Assembly (NCBI GenBank): GCA_007258455.2
Contig: VDFB02193867.1
Location: 566,128,661-566,192,660 of the forward strand
Origin: Sequoia sempervirens
Taxonomy: Eukaryota > Streptophyta > Pinopsida > Cupressales > Cupressaceae
Length of the DNA stretch: 64,000 bases
Direction of reading: 5' to 3'
Shown here: piece by piece, positions 42,277 through 55,381 of the stretch
Layout: the number at the start of each line of letters is the position of its first letter
Position numbering within the stretch: position 1 is the first letter of the stretch
Position numbers and translations under genes: made by a program
The notes under the pieces: generated by a model
Told to the model about the DNA's origin: nothing
The model's database searches: none
The model's input: the letters and a program-made list of their open reading frames with translations, nothing else

Positions 42277-43218
42277 GTTATACACAAATGCTTAAAGTTT
42301 CCATTTGACAATGAAATATTCACTATCCACCATAGAGGCTTTAACCTATTGTCTTCCAAAGGATACTTTTCCTTAGAATACTTTTGGCTTGAGCCCATGG
42401 AGCCTATAACCCCTCGACAAGACTTCTTTTTCATAGCTTACCAAAAATTCAAAGTAAATAAAATAGCATAATTGTCTCTCTGTGACATGTCCCCATCCAC
42501 TTCCAACACTCTTATTCTAGATAAAACCATGATTCAACCTAAACAAGATCCAAAAAACCTAGACCAACCAACACCAGAAACCTCCCTGACATCATGCAAG
42601 AGACCAAGAGAAAATGAAAGCAACTTTGTCATGCCTCAAATAAAAAAAGTTTATAAAGAAAAAGAAAAAGTGGATGACCAACCTTCCATGTTTCCTTCCA
42701 TTCCTCCCCTTAGGGAAGAAAAGCAACCTATGGTTGATCAATCAATTCCTTCACAAATGCAACTCGACAACAAAACTAAAAGAAATAGAGGTGCTAGAGA
42801 GTGTAGAAGTAGACGTCGTGCCCTTGCTCGCAGGTTACATAATGAATTAAGTATAGAAAATCAAAATATGAACTTGACAGAAGCAATGCATGATGACCCT
42901 CCTCCCCAACCACAAGAAAATGATCCAATACAACAATCACAACAAGAGTTACACTCTTCATTGGACATTATCATCTTTCCTCTTGTCGTGATTATTTTGG
43001 ATGATGATGACGAGATCATTAAAAACAATGAAGAGGTGCATAATGATTTGAACACATTATTTTACTCTTCCATGAGCTTAAATGATAAATATCCTATAAA
43101 GAGTGTTGAACCTGGTGCTTCCCCTAATTCAAAAGTTTCTCTTGTCCCTCCGGCCAGCTACCCACCCTCACCATATAATGAACATGACTGGGAGGAAGAT
43201 GACTTGCTTGATGGTTGA
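42277..43218 (+). pseudogene. Copy B: E1 protease-downstream frame and 248-codon segment
   Basis: Same as 15591-16532, including the TAA before 42472. The 248-codon segment differs by a few bases: a Leu-to-Pro change (IPPLREE), Asn-to-Lys (DNKTKR) and a silent change next to it. All domains described for copy A are present. Confidence 0.6.
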
Positions 43219-43385
43219 CTCACATTTTCCTTACTAGTCTTTTGTATTTTCTTTTTCTTTTTCTTTTTCATGTACGTAATGTGATCCCTCGTGATGTTTT
43301 GTGTTATGTTCTCTCTCTTTGTGACATTCCTCTATTTTTACCTTCATTCTTCTCTATGTCGTACAATTTTTTTGCCTGTTCTTTT

Positions 43386-43813
43386 CTCTTTTCTTGTGTT
43401 TTCCTTTTGAGGATGATGCAAGGAATTGAGACATTCATGTCTCCTTCATGTTCACCCGAAAGGCCTTTTTCATCTTCTTTGCCCATTCTTTTATCTTTTC
43501 TTGTGTTTTCCTTTTGGCGATGATGCAAGGCATTGAGACATTCATGTCACCTTCATGTTGACCCAAAAGGCCTTTTTATTTTTCTTTTCCTGTTCTTTTG
43601 TCTTTTCATGTGTTCTCCTTTTTGGGATGACACAAGGCATTGAGACATTCATGTCTCTTTCATGTTGACCCAAAATATTTTTCTTTCTCTTTCACCTTTT
43701 CTTTTTCATTTGGCTTGTGTTTTCCTTTTGGGGATGGTGCAAAGCATCGAGACACCCTATGCATCTTCCATGTTGACAAAAAGGGTTCTTTCTTTTTCCT
43801 TGTTTTTTCTCTC
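43386..43813 (+). repeat. Copy B: 107-bp tandem array
   Basis: Four units, as at 16700-17127, with the same spacing. Confidence 0.85.
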
Positions 43814-44082
43814 TTTGTATCATTCTTCTAGTTCTATGTATTTAGGGGATGATGATAGTTCCAATCTCTCTAACAAACATTGTAGCAACGAACATACTAA
43901 CCCCAAATCCATAGATCCCATATGTGTTTGGTGTTTTCATTTTGGGGGAAAATCCTTTCTTTTCTTTCTCCTTTCCTTCACATGATGTAGCCTTGGAAAC
44001 ATATGACTTGGCATAGGGATTTCCACGTTGTCTCTCATGTCTTCTTTCTTCTTTACATTTTTCATTTTCTACTTTAAAATAA

Positions 44083-45135
44083 TTGCTCATAGTACGGTGT
44101 GTAGCATTTCCTTTAAAGTGGGGGCATACATTGACATTATTCTTTTTCATTTTTCTTAGTTCTTAGTGTAGCCTTCTTACTTCATACAATGCATTTTTTT
44201 TCTTTGTGGATGACATTGGGTGTAGTTCCCTTCATGAGCGTGATCTAGCTTAGCATATTTCATTCCTCTTAGTGGCTTGATGTGACACACTACATCCCCT
44301 AAGTTGCGAATTTTCTATTCTTTGATTGGTCCTTTCTTGGATACATTAGAAACAATGTTCTTGACCTTACATGAACTAAGCAAGACTCCTTTGAACATTC
44401 TTTACATGTTACATGTTGCATTTTATATGGCCACCTTGCATAACATAGCTTGCATGCCTCTGGTGCCATCACATTTGTTCATGAGTTCCAAGAATACGAA
44501 TTTTTTCTTGTCTCATGAAGCTCAAAAAGTTATTTTCTTTTGTGGCACCTTAGTAAAGTTATTAGGAGGTATAACTTTGGTATGGATGAGCAGGAAACTT
44601 ATTCCAAGGCATGAATTTCTCATAATTTCTCATAGTACGGTGTGTAGCATTTCCTTTAAAGTGGGGGCATACATTGACATTATTCTTTTTCATTTTTCTT
44701 GGTTCTTAGTGTAGCCTTCTTACTTCATACAATGCATTTTTTTTCTTTGTGGATGACATTGGGTGTAGTGCCCTTCATGAGCGTGATCTAGCTTAGCATA
44801 TTTCATTCCTCTTAGTGGCTTGATGTGACACACTACATCCCCTAAGTTGTGAATTTTCTATTCTTTGATTGGTCCTTTCTTGGATACATTAGAAAAAATG
44901 TTCTTGACCTTACATGAACTAAGCAAGACTCCTTTGAACATTCTTTACATGTTACATGTTGCATTTTATATGGCCACCTTGCATAACATAGCTTGCATGC
45001 CTCTGGTGCCATCACATTTGTTCATGAGTTCCAAGCATATGAATTTTTTCTTGTCTCGTGAAGCTCAAAAAGTTATTTTCTTTTGTGGCACCTTATTAAA
45101 GTTATTAGGAGGTATAACTTTGGTATGGATGAGCA
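44083..45135 (+). repeat. Copy B: 543-bp tandem units, second one truncated
   Basis: Unit 1 at 44083-44625 and unit 2 from 44626. Unit 2 ends at 45135, where a 202-bp deletion joins it to the RT sequence. The two shared bases CA are the only microhomology at the joint. Confidence 0.85.
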
Positions 45136-46037
45136 TTAACTTGTTTTTGGTGATCTATCAAGATGACTTGACAACATATTCTGAAAAGGAAGAGGATCAT
45201 TGTGAGCATCTGGAGCAGATATTCATTAGAGCCTTGGAATATGGTATTTATTTGAATCCAAAGAAATGTATGTTCAAAGTACTAGAGGGAAAATTATTGG
45301 GACATATTGTTTCCAAGGATGGAGTAAAAATTGATCCAGAGAGGGTCATTGCAATTGATATAGTTTCACAAGTTCCCCAAAATGTCAAAGGGATACAGTC
45401 CTTTTTTGGTCAGATAAGCTTCTTAAGGAGATTTGTGACAAATTTTGCTGAGATAGTTCACCCTATCTCCAAAATGCTCAAGAAAGGAGCCAAAGTTGAA
45501 TGGGATAAGGATTATGTGCAGGCTTTCCAAGCCATTAAGCAAGCAATAAAGGAGGCTCATGTGTTAAGAACTCCTAAATTTTCCAAGCCCTTGCAGATTT
45601 TTGCATTTGCTTCATTCCACACAATTGCAGCTATGCTATTACAAAAGAATGCAGAAGATTTTGAGCAGCTTGTAGCCTTTTTTAGCAAATATTTACAAGC
45701 TATAGAACTCAAGTATGATATAAATGAAAAAAAGGCATATGCACTAGTAAAAGCAATAAAGCCTTTTAGGCCTTATTTGATGGGAGCTATTGTAATTGCC
45801 TATGTGCCTAATGTTGTTGTTAAGGACATCTTCACACAACAAGAAGTGTCAGGAAGAAGATGTAGATGGATAAATAGGATCCAGGAATTCAACATTGAGG
45901 TCCAGATTACTAAACTAGTAAGAGGAAAAGGATTGGCCAAGCTCATGGCCCAAAGTAATTTGGAAGAAAATCAGATAAATTTGTTAGAAGAAGAGAATAG
46001 ATCACACCTATGTGATATGGAGCATTCTGAATGGTAG
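44865..46037 (+). pseudogene. Copy B: chimeric ORF joining spacer sequence to reverse transcriptase
   Basis: A 390-codon open frame made by the 202-bp deletion. The first ~90 residues (from MIGPFLDTLEKMF to VWMS) come from the non-coding 543-bp unit. The rest, from INLFLVIYQDDLTTYS, is RT from just before the YQDD box through RNase H. Compared with copy A it has lost the PFGL/NAGATFQR part of the fingers and palm, so it cannot be an active polymerase. A good length and a real domain make it look like a gene, but the fusion is an accident of the deletion. Translation would need a promoter, and none is seen. Confidence 0.75.
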
Positions 46038-46171
46038 AAAGATGTGATATATTATTTGTAAAGAATGAAATGTCCCGATAATTTAAATGAAAATGAGAAA
46101 AGGACATTGAAGTTACATGCTATCAAGTATGTTATTATAGATGGAAGCTCTGGTAGAGAAATGGAGAAGGT

Positions 46172-47263
46172 GTCATGTTGAAGTGTGTTGACCGAGATCA
46201 AGCAAAATAACTTTTGAGGGAGATGCATGGTGGAGTTTGTGGAGGGAATTATATGGCCAAAACAACTGCACATAAGATAATGAGGGCTGGATTTTGGTGG
46301 CCTACAGTTTTTAAGGATGCACACCAACTAGTGAAGACATGTGATGCCTATCAATGTTTCTCTAGTAAGTTAAAGTTTTCTGGTAACTTGCCTTTAAAAC
46401 CAATTGTAGTACACGCTCCATTCCATCAATGGGGTATTGATTTTATAGAAGAAATATCATGTAAATCTAGTGGGTGCCACTCATGGATATTGATGGCTAC
46501 TAATTATTTTACCAAGTGCGTGGAAGCAATTCCAACAAAGAAAGCTACTAGTAAAGTAGTAATTGATTTCCTAATGAGCAATATATTGACTATATTTTGG
46601 TGTCTAGAAAGGATTGTATCAGATAATGAAATGTGTTTTAGGTCTGAGGAATACATTGAATTTTGTGAGAAGCATGGAATCCAAATTTCTTATTCATCAC
46701 CATACCACCCACAAAGAAATGGACAGGCAGAATCAAGCAATAAAAGCTTGATGAAAATCATTAAAAGGATCCTGGATCAAAATAAAAGGGCTTAGGATTC
46801 TAAACTAAGATTAGCAGTCTGGACAGATAGGGTAACTGTGAAGAAGGCTATAGGTTGTGCCCCATTTTACTTGGTTTATGGGATCAATGCCAGGTTTCCC
46901 CAAAATAATTTAATGGAAATGTATAAGTTTGTCCAGATGTATGACAATGAAATTGACGATGAAATGCAATTGAGAGTGGAAGCTCTTATAGAATTGGACA
47001 AATCTAGAAGGGAAGCTCAAAAGAGAAATGCAAAGTTGTAGTTGAAAATAAAGAATTTGTATGACAGGAGGGAAACTGCAAGGAGTTTCAAAGATGGAGA
47101 TTTGGTTTTAATGTGGAATGCCAGATTAGAAGATAAAGGGAAACATGGGAAATTTGATACAATCTGGTTGGGTCCATTTTTTATTAATAGTAAGTGGGGT
47201 GAAGACTCTTACTTCCTCCAAGATATGATAGGAGATATTCTTGAACTGCCAATTCATGGATAG
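46172..47263 (+). pseudogene. Copy B: integrase remnant
   Basis: Same layout as 19691-20782. Differences include Cys-to-Tyr in the zinc site (CDAYQ for CDACQ, residue 46), Gln-to-His before the first catalytic Asp, Gly-to-Glu (DFIEEIS) and Arg-to-Ile (LTIFW). The CPDNLNENEKRTLKLHAIKY linker between RNase H and integrase (46076-46135) is in frame with RT here, unlike in copy A. Loss of a zinc ligand and the TAG codons mean it is inactive. Confidence 0.85.
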
Positions 47264-49892
47264 TTCTTGAAGTAGTCTTTTCCATGAACAGTAGTTTAGG
47301 TTTGTATATTTTGTACATATTTTTGGTTGTTTTGTCCAAACAATCCTTTTTGGTTATCTCTACATTTTGGTCTACTTCACCTAAGATTCTGAATTCAAAC
47401 TTCCTTCTAGTGGAATGAACGTCCCCAATTGGAGCCACTGTTGGAGCTTCAAATTTTTGCTCCTTATGTTTCATTTCCACCCTGCCTGGTGTCAAATAGG
47501 TCTTTCATGGTGTTTGGAAAATCCTAGGGTTGGGGTTTTAGCCTTCTTTGCATGTGAAACCCTAATGTTTGTTTTTCGCCTTGGTTGAGGTTTTGTTTCA
47601 ATGTTAACTTTTGAAGGGCTTTTAAAACATCTTATGCCCCATCATCTCATCTAGGCTTTGGTCCCTTTGGTTTTAATTTTTGTAGCCTCTGCAGGTTTTA
47701 TTTTCCCTAAAGTCTAGGTCAGCCTCATGCTAAAGTGTTTTAAAACAACTTATGTCATTGTTTACTGTTGGCCTAGTGATGTCCCCTTGTCCTTAAATAA
47801 GTGTTTTATTTTGCAAAAGTATGGAGCCCGCGATGCCATTGATCATTTGCCTTTAGATATCAATAGTCCCCCGCCATCCTGTGATTAGAAAATTGTAGGA
47901 TTACAGTATCTCGGGCGGGCTCCATGTGTCCTATCTAGGAGATCAAACTTGTGCCATTGTTGATCAACTTCCATTTGATCTTAGCCCTTGCTTTCTATTT
48001 CACAATTAGAAGGTACTCACTTTTTATCTATCGTGAAGCAGCGAGGTGTTGCCACATGTATAGGGTGGGGCCTAAGGAACTTTTTGTCTGATGTATTTTA
48101 AAATGATTTATTGCTTCCATAGCAAAAACATTTAAAATGAGATATTTGATATGGCTGTGGAAATGCATTAAATGATCAAATGCCAAGCCAAGGAATTAGG
48201 GTAGTAGGTCAAGTCAAAAGGATCTGTGACAGATATTGGAGGTTGAATCTGGTTGCACCCTAGCCATTCCCCACCATCTCGTGATCCAAAACTACAGGAT
48301 CGCGATATTGCGGGTGACTACCACGTGTCCTAGCTGATGAGGCCAAAGGAGTAAAAGGGTGGGTTACTAAAGTGTTTGTGAGATGCACGTGCTGCAGATC
48401 GGTGAAGATGTTTTAATCTTGATGGAAAAGTAGCTCGAGGGTTAACGATAAGGCTGTCGACTATGTTGAAGGGATGAGATCACCGATGTTCAAGATCAAC
48501 GGTTGCTCACCATCGTGTGATCAGAAGTTGTAGGATTGTGGTATCGCGGGCGACCGCCACGTGGATTTTCTTCATAGCGTATGGTGTGATGGGCCCTTGT
48601 CTACCACGCTGGTGATTGCTTCAGCTAATTTTCAAGGTGGTTGTTCGATGGTTTGATTCAACTGAAGGATCGATGGCTAGAATTTAAAGTTTGAGTCAAA
48701 TCATGGTTGGAGCCATTTGTGTAGGTGAGTGGGTGAGTTTTAATGGTAGGAAGGACACTTACTGGCATATTTCAATAAATAGGTCAGATGTTGCAGTTGC
48801 AGTGGCTTCCAGTTTTGCTTTAATGGCAATCTTGGTGTGGGTTTCTGGTGATCTTTATGGCTGTATCAACTCTTTTCCAGGTGTGCCAATTGGCTAATGA
48901 CATGTGTACTCTTTGGCCCGATGCTTGTCTGCTCCTTCATTCTCTATAAGAAGGATTTCAATGCCAGAAGTACAGGTAGCAAGTCAGACAAATTTTGTTG
49001 AGTCTTGGTGAAGTTGCAAAGAAATTTGTAAAGTCTGATGCATCTAAAGAGAAGTGCAACTTAGGTTTTGAGTTAGTCTATAACAGGTTTTGAATTCATG
49101 AAGGTTTAATGTTGTATAACAGTACTAGAATTTGATTTTAAAATGAAAAATTCAAGCTCATGTCTCTCCATTGTACTTGCATATCTGAACCTTGAATAGA
49201 ATAACCAAGGGTTTTTTTATCCATCTCACTGTTGTCTAGTGTGTATGATCCCTGTTTTGGCTTTGATTCAAAGAATTAATTAAAATGCTTGAATGCGATT
49301 ATAGGTGGATATGTATTGTATGAGGATTTGGTAAGTAGTATTGAGCTAGAATACATATTGATGAGATTACAAGGTAATGTTGTCAAAGATCTCATGTGTT
49401 ATGTGTTAAATATGTTATATGCCTTTAAATGTTTATAAATCTGACTCCTGCCCAATAGATATATGGCACTGCTCTAAGTTGTAATCACCCATCTGATTTA
49501 GTGTTTGCTTGTCTTTTCCTAGAGCTTGCTGCAAATTGCAAATCAATGACCATCTTATACTACCTTGTGTTGTAGTTATCTCATGCTCCAAATAGTTGAT
49601 ATTACTGATAAATAGCCAATTTATTTTAGTATTATCCTATTGTGTTGGGCTATTAAGTGATATTATCTATTATTGTTAATGTTGTTTATAATAACGGTGC
49701 AGAGGTTGTAAACACATTAAGGGATCACCCTCCCGGGTCTTGCAGAGCCCAAAGTGTAGGAGGTTTCTTAAAGTCCTCATCAGTTGGTCTAGGTCCTTCG
49801 AGCTACCCTTGATTTGGATTAGCAGTCCCATAGGTAGACTAGGAGACAAACCTGGTTATAGTGTAAAAGGAAACCAACATGTAGCCATCAAT
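47264..49892 (+). other. Copy B: region after integrase with three G-box motifs
   Basis: Counterpart of 20783-23411. The G-box units begin at 47872, 48272 and 48508; the first has lost part of its GGGCGGGCG core (GGGCGGGCT here). Confidence 0.5.
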
Positions 49893-49907
49893 GAAAAAGG
49901 GGGAGAA

Positions 49908-50173
49908 TGTTGGTAATAGGTTTTTTCATTGATGTCCACCCAATATGGGTTGTCATTGATGTCAGATGCAATATTAATGTGTACATATTCTAGAGATAGC
50001 TGTTATATTGTGATATCAGTTATAGCAAGTCTATATAACTACACATGAAAGAATAATGATCAGTATTTTATCTAAGTGTGATATGGAGGATGATACTCAT
50101 GTTCTGATATGTACATAATATGTTTACATTGATATAATCTATGTTTGATGTACCACTTACAGAGATATGTTGC
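49908..50173 (+). repeat. Copy B: 3' LTR first part
   Basis: Counterpart of 23427-23692, preceded by the polypurine tract at 49893-49905. Confidence 0.55.
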
Positions 50174-51253
50174 AAAAGTGTACCGTAGAAAAAGGAAACT
50201 AGCTTGATTTAGAAAATAATGGATGATAAATTGGACTTAATAAGGCCTTTATTTTGTATTGTGAGGTTTTTTATACATCCACACTAAGTCTTGGACCCTT
50301 ACAAAATGAATAAAATGCATTTAACGATGTCTTGTAAAGGTGTTGCAAAGTTTTGTAAAAGACTTCCATGCCTCCTTAGACTTAATGAGCCCATTTTCCC
50401 TTAATTGAACATTATAAAATGTATTTAATTACATCTTCACATCAATCTAGAAGGCTTGTGAATTAAACTTAACCTTATTCTAGTGTTATAATGTGTCCTA
50501 CACATTCACAATGGATGTTATGCCTTCCTAGGCTGTGTGGGCCTCGATTTAGTGTTGTAAATTGTATTTAATCATACTTTCACATTGAATTTTGTTTCCC
50601 AAGCCCTAATTGACCTTAATACCATCATTAATAGGCCCCTATTACCCCATATTGTCCATCCTGAGGCAATATTTGATGAAATAACTGACAAAATCACTAA
50701 ATAAACTTGATTTTCTTCTCTCCCAACAACCCAGCTGGAAAATGGACCCCATTGGGACTAATTCTCCATTTGTGGTGAATGAGTCCTTGTGAAGTGGGAT
50801 TGATTCCCCCAAGGTGGCGAATGAGTCCCATTTGCGCCATTTTTTACCTTTGAGGGGGAAAAATTAGGTTTTAAGTTTAATTTTTCATCATGTTAGTCTT
50901 AGGGATCCGATTTACAGGTGAGTAAGGTGAATTGCCTATAAAATAAAGTCTCTAAACCCTAATTTACATCTCTTAACTCATTCACGCATCTTTTATCATT
51001 CATTCATCATCTATCTTCTCTATCAAGTCGAGCAAGCTAGGGTTTCATCATTGCAAGTCATCAAGCTAGATTCCTAAGACATTCAAGGATAGATTCTTCA
51101 TGCTTTGCTGCAAAAATTTAGGATCAAACATCATGGCAATTTATTCACTCCATTTTTTCATGTTTCATTACATTTTTTGATCATTTTGGTTTAATTACCT
51201 ACAAAGGGGTTTGACCAAGGAAAACCCCCATACCCTAACATCCAACATTTCTC

Positions 51254-51313
51254 TTTTGTTGTTTAAACTTCGTGGTTTCAGGTCCCTGTAAAACCTATTT
51301 TTTCCTTTTCAAA
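51254..51313 (+). mobile_element. Copy B: 61-bp LINE tail
   Basis: Counterpart of 24773-24832. The right target repeat has decayed (AAAAATTTCTC). Confidence 0.55.
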
Positions 51314-52556
51314 AAATTTCTCATTCTCTTCTTGTGTGTTTATAGATCTAGGCATCTTGGAAGCTTGGAAATCATTGAAGATAAAGTTGAAAATTTGTTT
51401 AAGTCTTATCTTCTTTGTTCAAGTCAAAATATCAAGTCACTTTTAGGTTTGGAAATCAAACTTTCGAAGGCAGACCCCTGTCAAGAGTCGAAGTGCAGAC
51501 CAAAGACTTCCATTTCCACCTTTGGATTTTTAAAAATTCAAAAGTGGACTGATTCACCATGGAAATTTAATGAGTCCCACTTCTAGGATTGATTTTGGTT
51601 TTCTACTTTTTGGATACCCGTTTGTTTGAAACGGGCTCTGGAATAGTTTCCCAGATCTGGGACTAATTCGCCCAGAATGGTGAATGAGTCCCACTACGCC
51701 TAAAAATTAGGTTCAACAACATTTTAGATGTCATTTCTAGTCTCCATCAAGATCTCAGGTGCACACTTTTGGTTCCATCCATTTATGTTCCAACTTGCAT
51801 CCATTTCTAGGTATTTTTGCATTACATAATGTGTTTTCAAACATCTTGCATTTCAATAGTTTTCAATTAGTGGTCAATCACTTTTATCAATTATTCACAT
51901 TTATTTTGTATCATCTAATCACATTTTATTCATGTTTCCATTATACTTGCATTATTTTGAGTGAACCACCTAGATTTTGGTGTGAGATCTATCTCTTTCC
52001 TTTAGGTGAAAAACCCTAATTGAGCAACAGAGTCATAGCATCCTACACACTAAAATCTATGGTTCATTTTGGTGAACCTACTTTTTGAATACTTTCTTAT
52101 CTAATTTGGAGTCCATCAACATCCTATAATTAGCTTGCATTGCATTTGGCATTAGTCAAGTTGCATTCTAGGATTTCATATTTTGCATTCATGAAAAGTG
52201 CATGTAGATTGCATTTTTGGCATCTAAAATTACTGAAATTTTCTAAAATTTTCCACTTTCATCTTAGGTATACATCTTACAACATCAAAAGCATCAAAAA
52301 TCCATTGAAAGTTTCTTAATTTTTTGCATAAAACCCTTACTGGGACTCATTCGCCATTTTGGGCGAATCAGTCCCTGTTCAAATTTTTAACTGTCTATTA
52401 TAGCATCAAAAACCTCATTTTTGTGCCTCCTCATCCTCCTAGTACCATATACTATAAGTCTGGAAAGTTTCTGGAACATTTTTTTTATGCATCTAGCTCA
52501 AAAACATCAATTTAGGATAGTCATCATTTCAATTACAAACATCATTCGATCTGAAA

Positions 52557-53495
52557 ATGCTTACATTTCTAAAAATTTTCATAACATGGATAAAAGTACT
52601 TTTCGCTTTTGCATACTCAATGTTTCTATTCATAAAACTTTGCATAAGTTTGATAAAAGTACTTTTGATTCTTGCATGTACATTGTTTGCATTCTTAAAG
52701 CTTTGCATATATTGGACAAAAATGTTTGGCATCATTGGATGTAAATTGTTTACATTGCTGAAACATTGCATGAAATGGTTACAAGTACTTTTCATTTTTG
52801 TTCAAACAATGTCAGTACCTTGCATATTTAGACATGTTAAGAAAAATTTCCACTCCTGCTATGAGAGTATTTTTGTGAAAGAGAATACAACCTTGGACAT
52901 TCCTAACAATCATATTTGTTCCTCTCCTAATATCTCTCCTATTGGTGATGAAGATATTTTGGTAGAAAAACCAATCAATGAGAGTTTTGAGAATCCTAGT
53001 TGTTTCTCTCCTCTTACCTCTCTTAGTGGACAAAACATTAATGAAAAAAACAACACAACCATAGGTAATCATGACAACAACATTTTTTCTTTTCCTAGTA
53101 TCTCTCCTATTTGTGAAGTAGATGCTTTGATGATAGACAACACAATTGATGAAAGTCATGAGTATCTTAGTTTCCCCCCTTCACCTAGCAAAACTCTTCT
53201 TGAGCAAGATAGTTCAGCTAGTTGTCATTTCCCTACTTGCATTGAAGTCATTTTAGAAGAACCAATCCATGAATTTCAAGAATATTTGAATTGTTGTTCT
53301 CCTAGAAACTCTCCTTCTAGGGAGGATATCATGATACAAGACAAGCATAACATTGACAATAACAATATTATGCCCTTACTTGACAATAAAAAGCCCATAT
53401 TAGACTCTCATTCACCAAGGGATGTTTATATTATTCAACCTCAACTCATCCTTTACCCACCATCACATAAACCTCCACCCCCACCTAAGCCCTAG
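52557..53495 (+). CDS. Copy B: intact E2 extra ORF, 312 codons, four hydrophobic repeats
   Basis: ATG 52557 to TAG 53493-53495 without interruption. Residues 1-84 are four 21-residue hydrophobic units with conserved Lys near the middle of each. Residues 85-110 are mixed (VPCIFRHVKKNFHSCYES). The rest is acidic and rich in Ser, Pro, Asn and Ile, with repeated NISPIGDED / SISPICEVD phrases, and ends PPSHKPPPPPKP. The layout suggests a membrane-anchored protein with a cytoplasmic low-complexity tail, but the hydrophobic part is a minisatellite that is also open in other frames, so selection for the protein is unproven. It lies after the leader dyad and before the solo LTR and protease. No family recognised. 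Confidence 0.45.
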   Translation: MLTFLKIFITWIKVLFAFAYSMFLFIKLCISLIKVLLILACTLFAFLKLCIYWTKMFGIIGCKLFTLLKHCMKWLQVLFIFVQTMSVPCIFRHVKKNFHSCYESIFVKENTTLDIPNNHICSSPNISPIGDEDILVEKPINESFENPSCFSPLTSLSGQNINEKNNTTIGNHDNNIFSFPSISPICEVDALMIDNTIDESHEYLSFPPSPSKTLLEQDSSASCHFPTCIEVILEEPIHEFQEYLNCCSPRNSPSREDIMIQDKHNIDNNNIMPLLDNKKPILDSHSPRDVYIIQPQLILYPPSHKPPPPPKP

Positions 53496-53519
53496 TTTAC
53501 TCTTTACCCTCCTAGGAAT

Positions 53520-55313
53520 TGAAACATAGATTTTTAGGACTAGGAATGCTAGGTCTCTTTTGTTCAATTAGGGTCTTTCACCTAATGAAAAGTGATAGAT
53601 CCCACACCAAAAATCTAGGAGGTTCACTCAGTATAAGATTTTTATAATCAAATTATATCTAAATGAAATGTTCTAGATGTAGCTCATTGTAAAAATTGAT
53701 TGAATAAGTATGCAAAGCCTAAGAAATGTGACTTGTTTGAAAACACATTGTTTAATGCAAAATAACCAAAGAATGAATAATAAATTGCAATAGAAATGAA
53801 TCAGATTGAAAGTATGCACTTGAAAGCTTGAAGAAGATTGGAAATTACATGTGAAATGCACCTGATGCTATTTTTTAGGACTGGTGGGACTCATTCACCA
53901 TTCTGGGCGAATCAATCCCAGTTTTGCCAAACTGCACCAGAACCCGTTTCTAACAAAAGGGTATCTAAAAATGTAAAAATCCAAAAATTGACCTTGGGGT
54001 GGGACTCATTCACCACCCATGGTGAATGAGTCCACTTTTGAATTTCTAGATTTTCAAAGGTGGATTCTAAAGCTTCCAATCTACACTTTGACGTTCTATA
54101 GGTATCTGCTTCTGAAACTCTGATTTATAGGTATGACTCAAATGAGATTTTGTTGATTCTTTTACTTGTTGAATGAAGAGAGGAATTTAACAACCTTCTA
54201 AAGGATCTAAATCTACAAACACACAAGAACAGAAGAAGAAATGTTGATTGTTAGGGCATGGGGGTTTGCCCTAGTCAAACCCTGTTTAGGTAATTAAACA
54301 AAAATGATGAAAGAATGGAATGAAGCATGTAATAATTGAATAAATTACCTTTCCATGATGATAGATCTAGAAATTATGTAGCACAACATGAATATTCATC
54401 CCTCGAATGTCCTTAGAAGCTTTCTTAATGACTTGCAATGACAAAACCTTAAATTGCTCAAATTGAGATCAAAGATTGGTGGATGAATAATGAAGAATGG
54501 ATGTGAATTAAGTTAATGAATGTAAAAATGAGTTAAGAGAGGTGATTTTATAGGGAATTTACCTTATTTTCCCATTAATTGAATCCTTAAGGCCAACATG
54601 GAGAAAAATTAAACTTAAAACCTAATTTTTCCCGCTCAAAACCCTTAAAATGGCTCAAATGGGACTCATTCGCAACTAATGGTGACTGGGTCCCACTGAT
54701 ATGGGATTAATTCACCAATAATGGTGAATGGGTCCCACACGGTCCATTTTTGCTAGCTAGAATGCTGAGAAGTAAGAAAATTAGGCTTATATGATGACTA
54801 TGTCAGTTATTTGATCAAATTATGCCTCGGGATGCACAATATGGGTTAATAAGGGCCTATTAGTGATGATGTAAATGCAAAATAGGGCTTGGGACACAAA
54901 ATTAAATGTGAAAGTGTGATTAAATACACTTTACAACACTAAAATGAGGTCCACATAGCCTTGGAAGGCACAAGAACCAATGTGAATGTGCAAGACACAT
55001 TACAACACTAGTTTAACATTAAGATTATTTTAGAAAGCTTCTAGATTGATGTAATAATGTTATTAAACATATTTTATAATGTTGAATTAAGGATAAATAG
55101 GTTAATTAATTCTAGAAAATTGTGAAAGCATCTTACAACACTTTACAACACCTTTACAAGACATCATTAAAAGCATGTTATTCAATTAATAAGGGTCCAA
55201 GACCTAGTGTGGATGCATAAAATTCCTCACAACACTAGATTAAGACCTCATTAAGTCCATTTTATCATGAATTAATCCCATGGCAAGCAAAGGGTCCTTT
55301 TTTCTATGGTACA
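53520..55313 (-). repeat. Copy B: inverted solo LTR
   Basis: Counterpart of 27039-28831 with the same junctions. Confidence 0.8.
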
Positions 55314-55381
55314 AGAATAATGTTTCACAACAATTGAGTCATAATAATTTCTCATACATATAACACTCGAAATAATCCATG

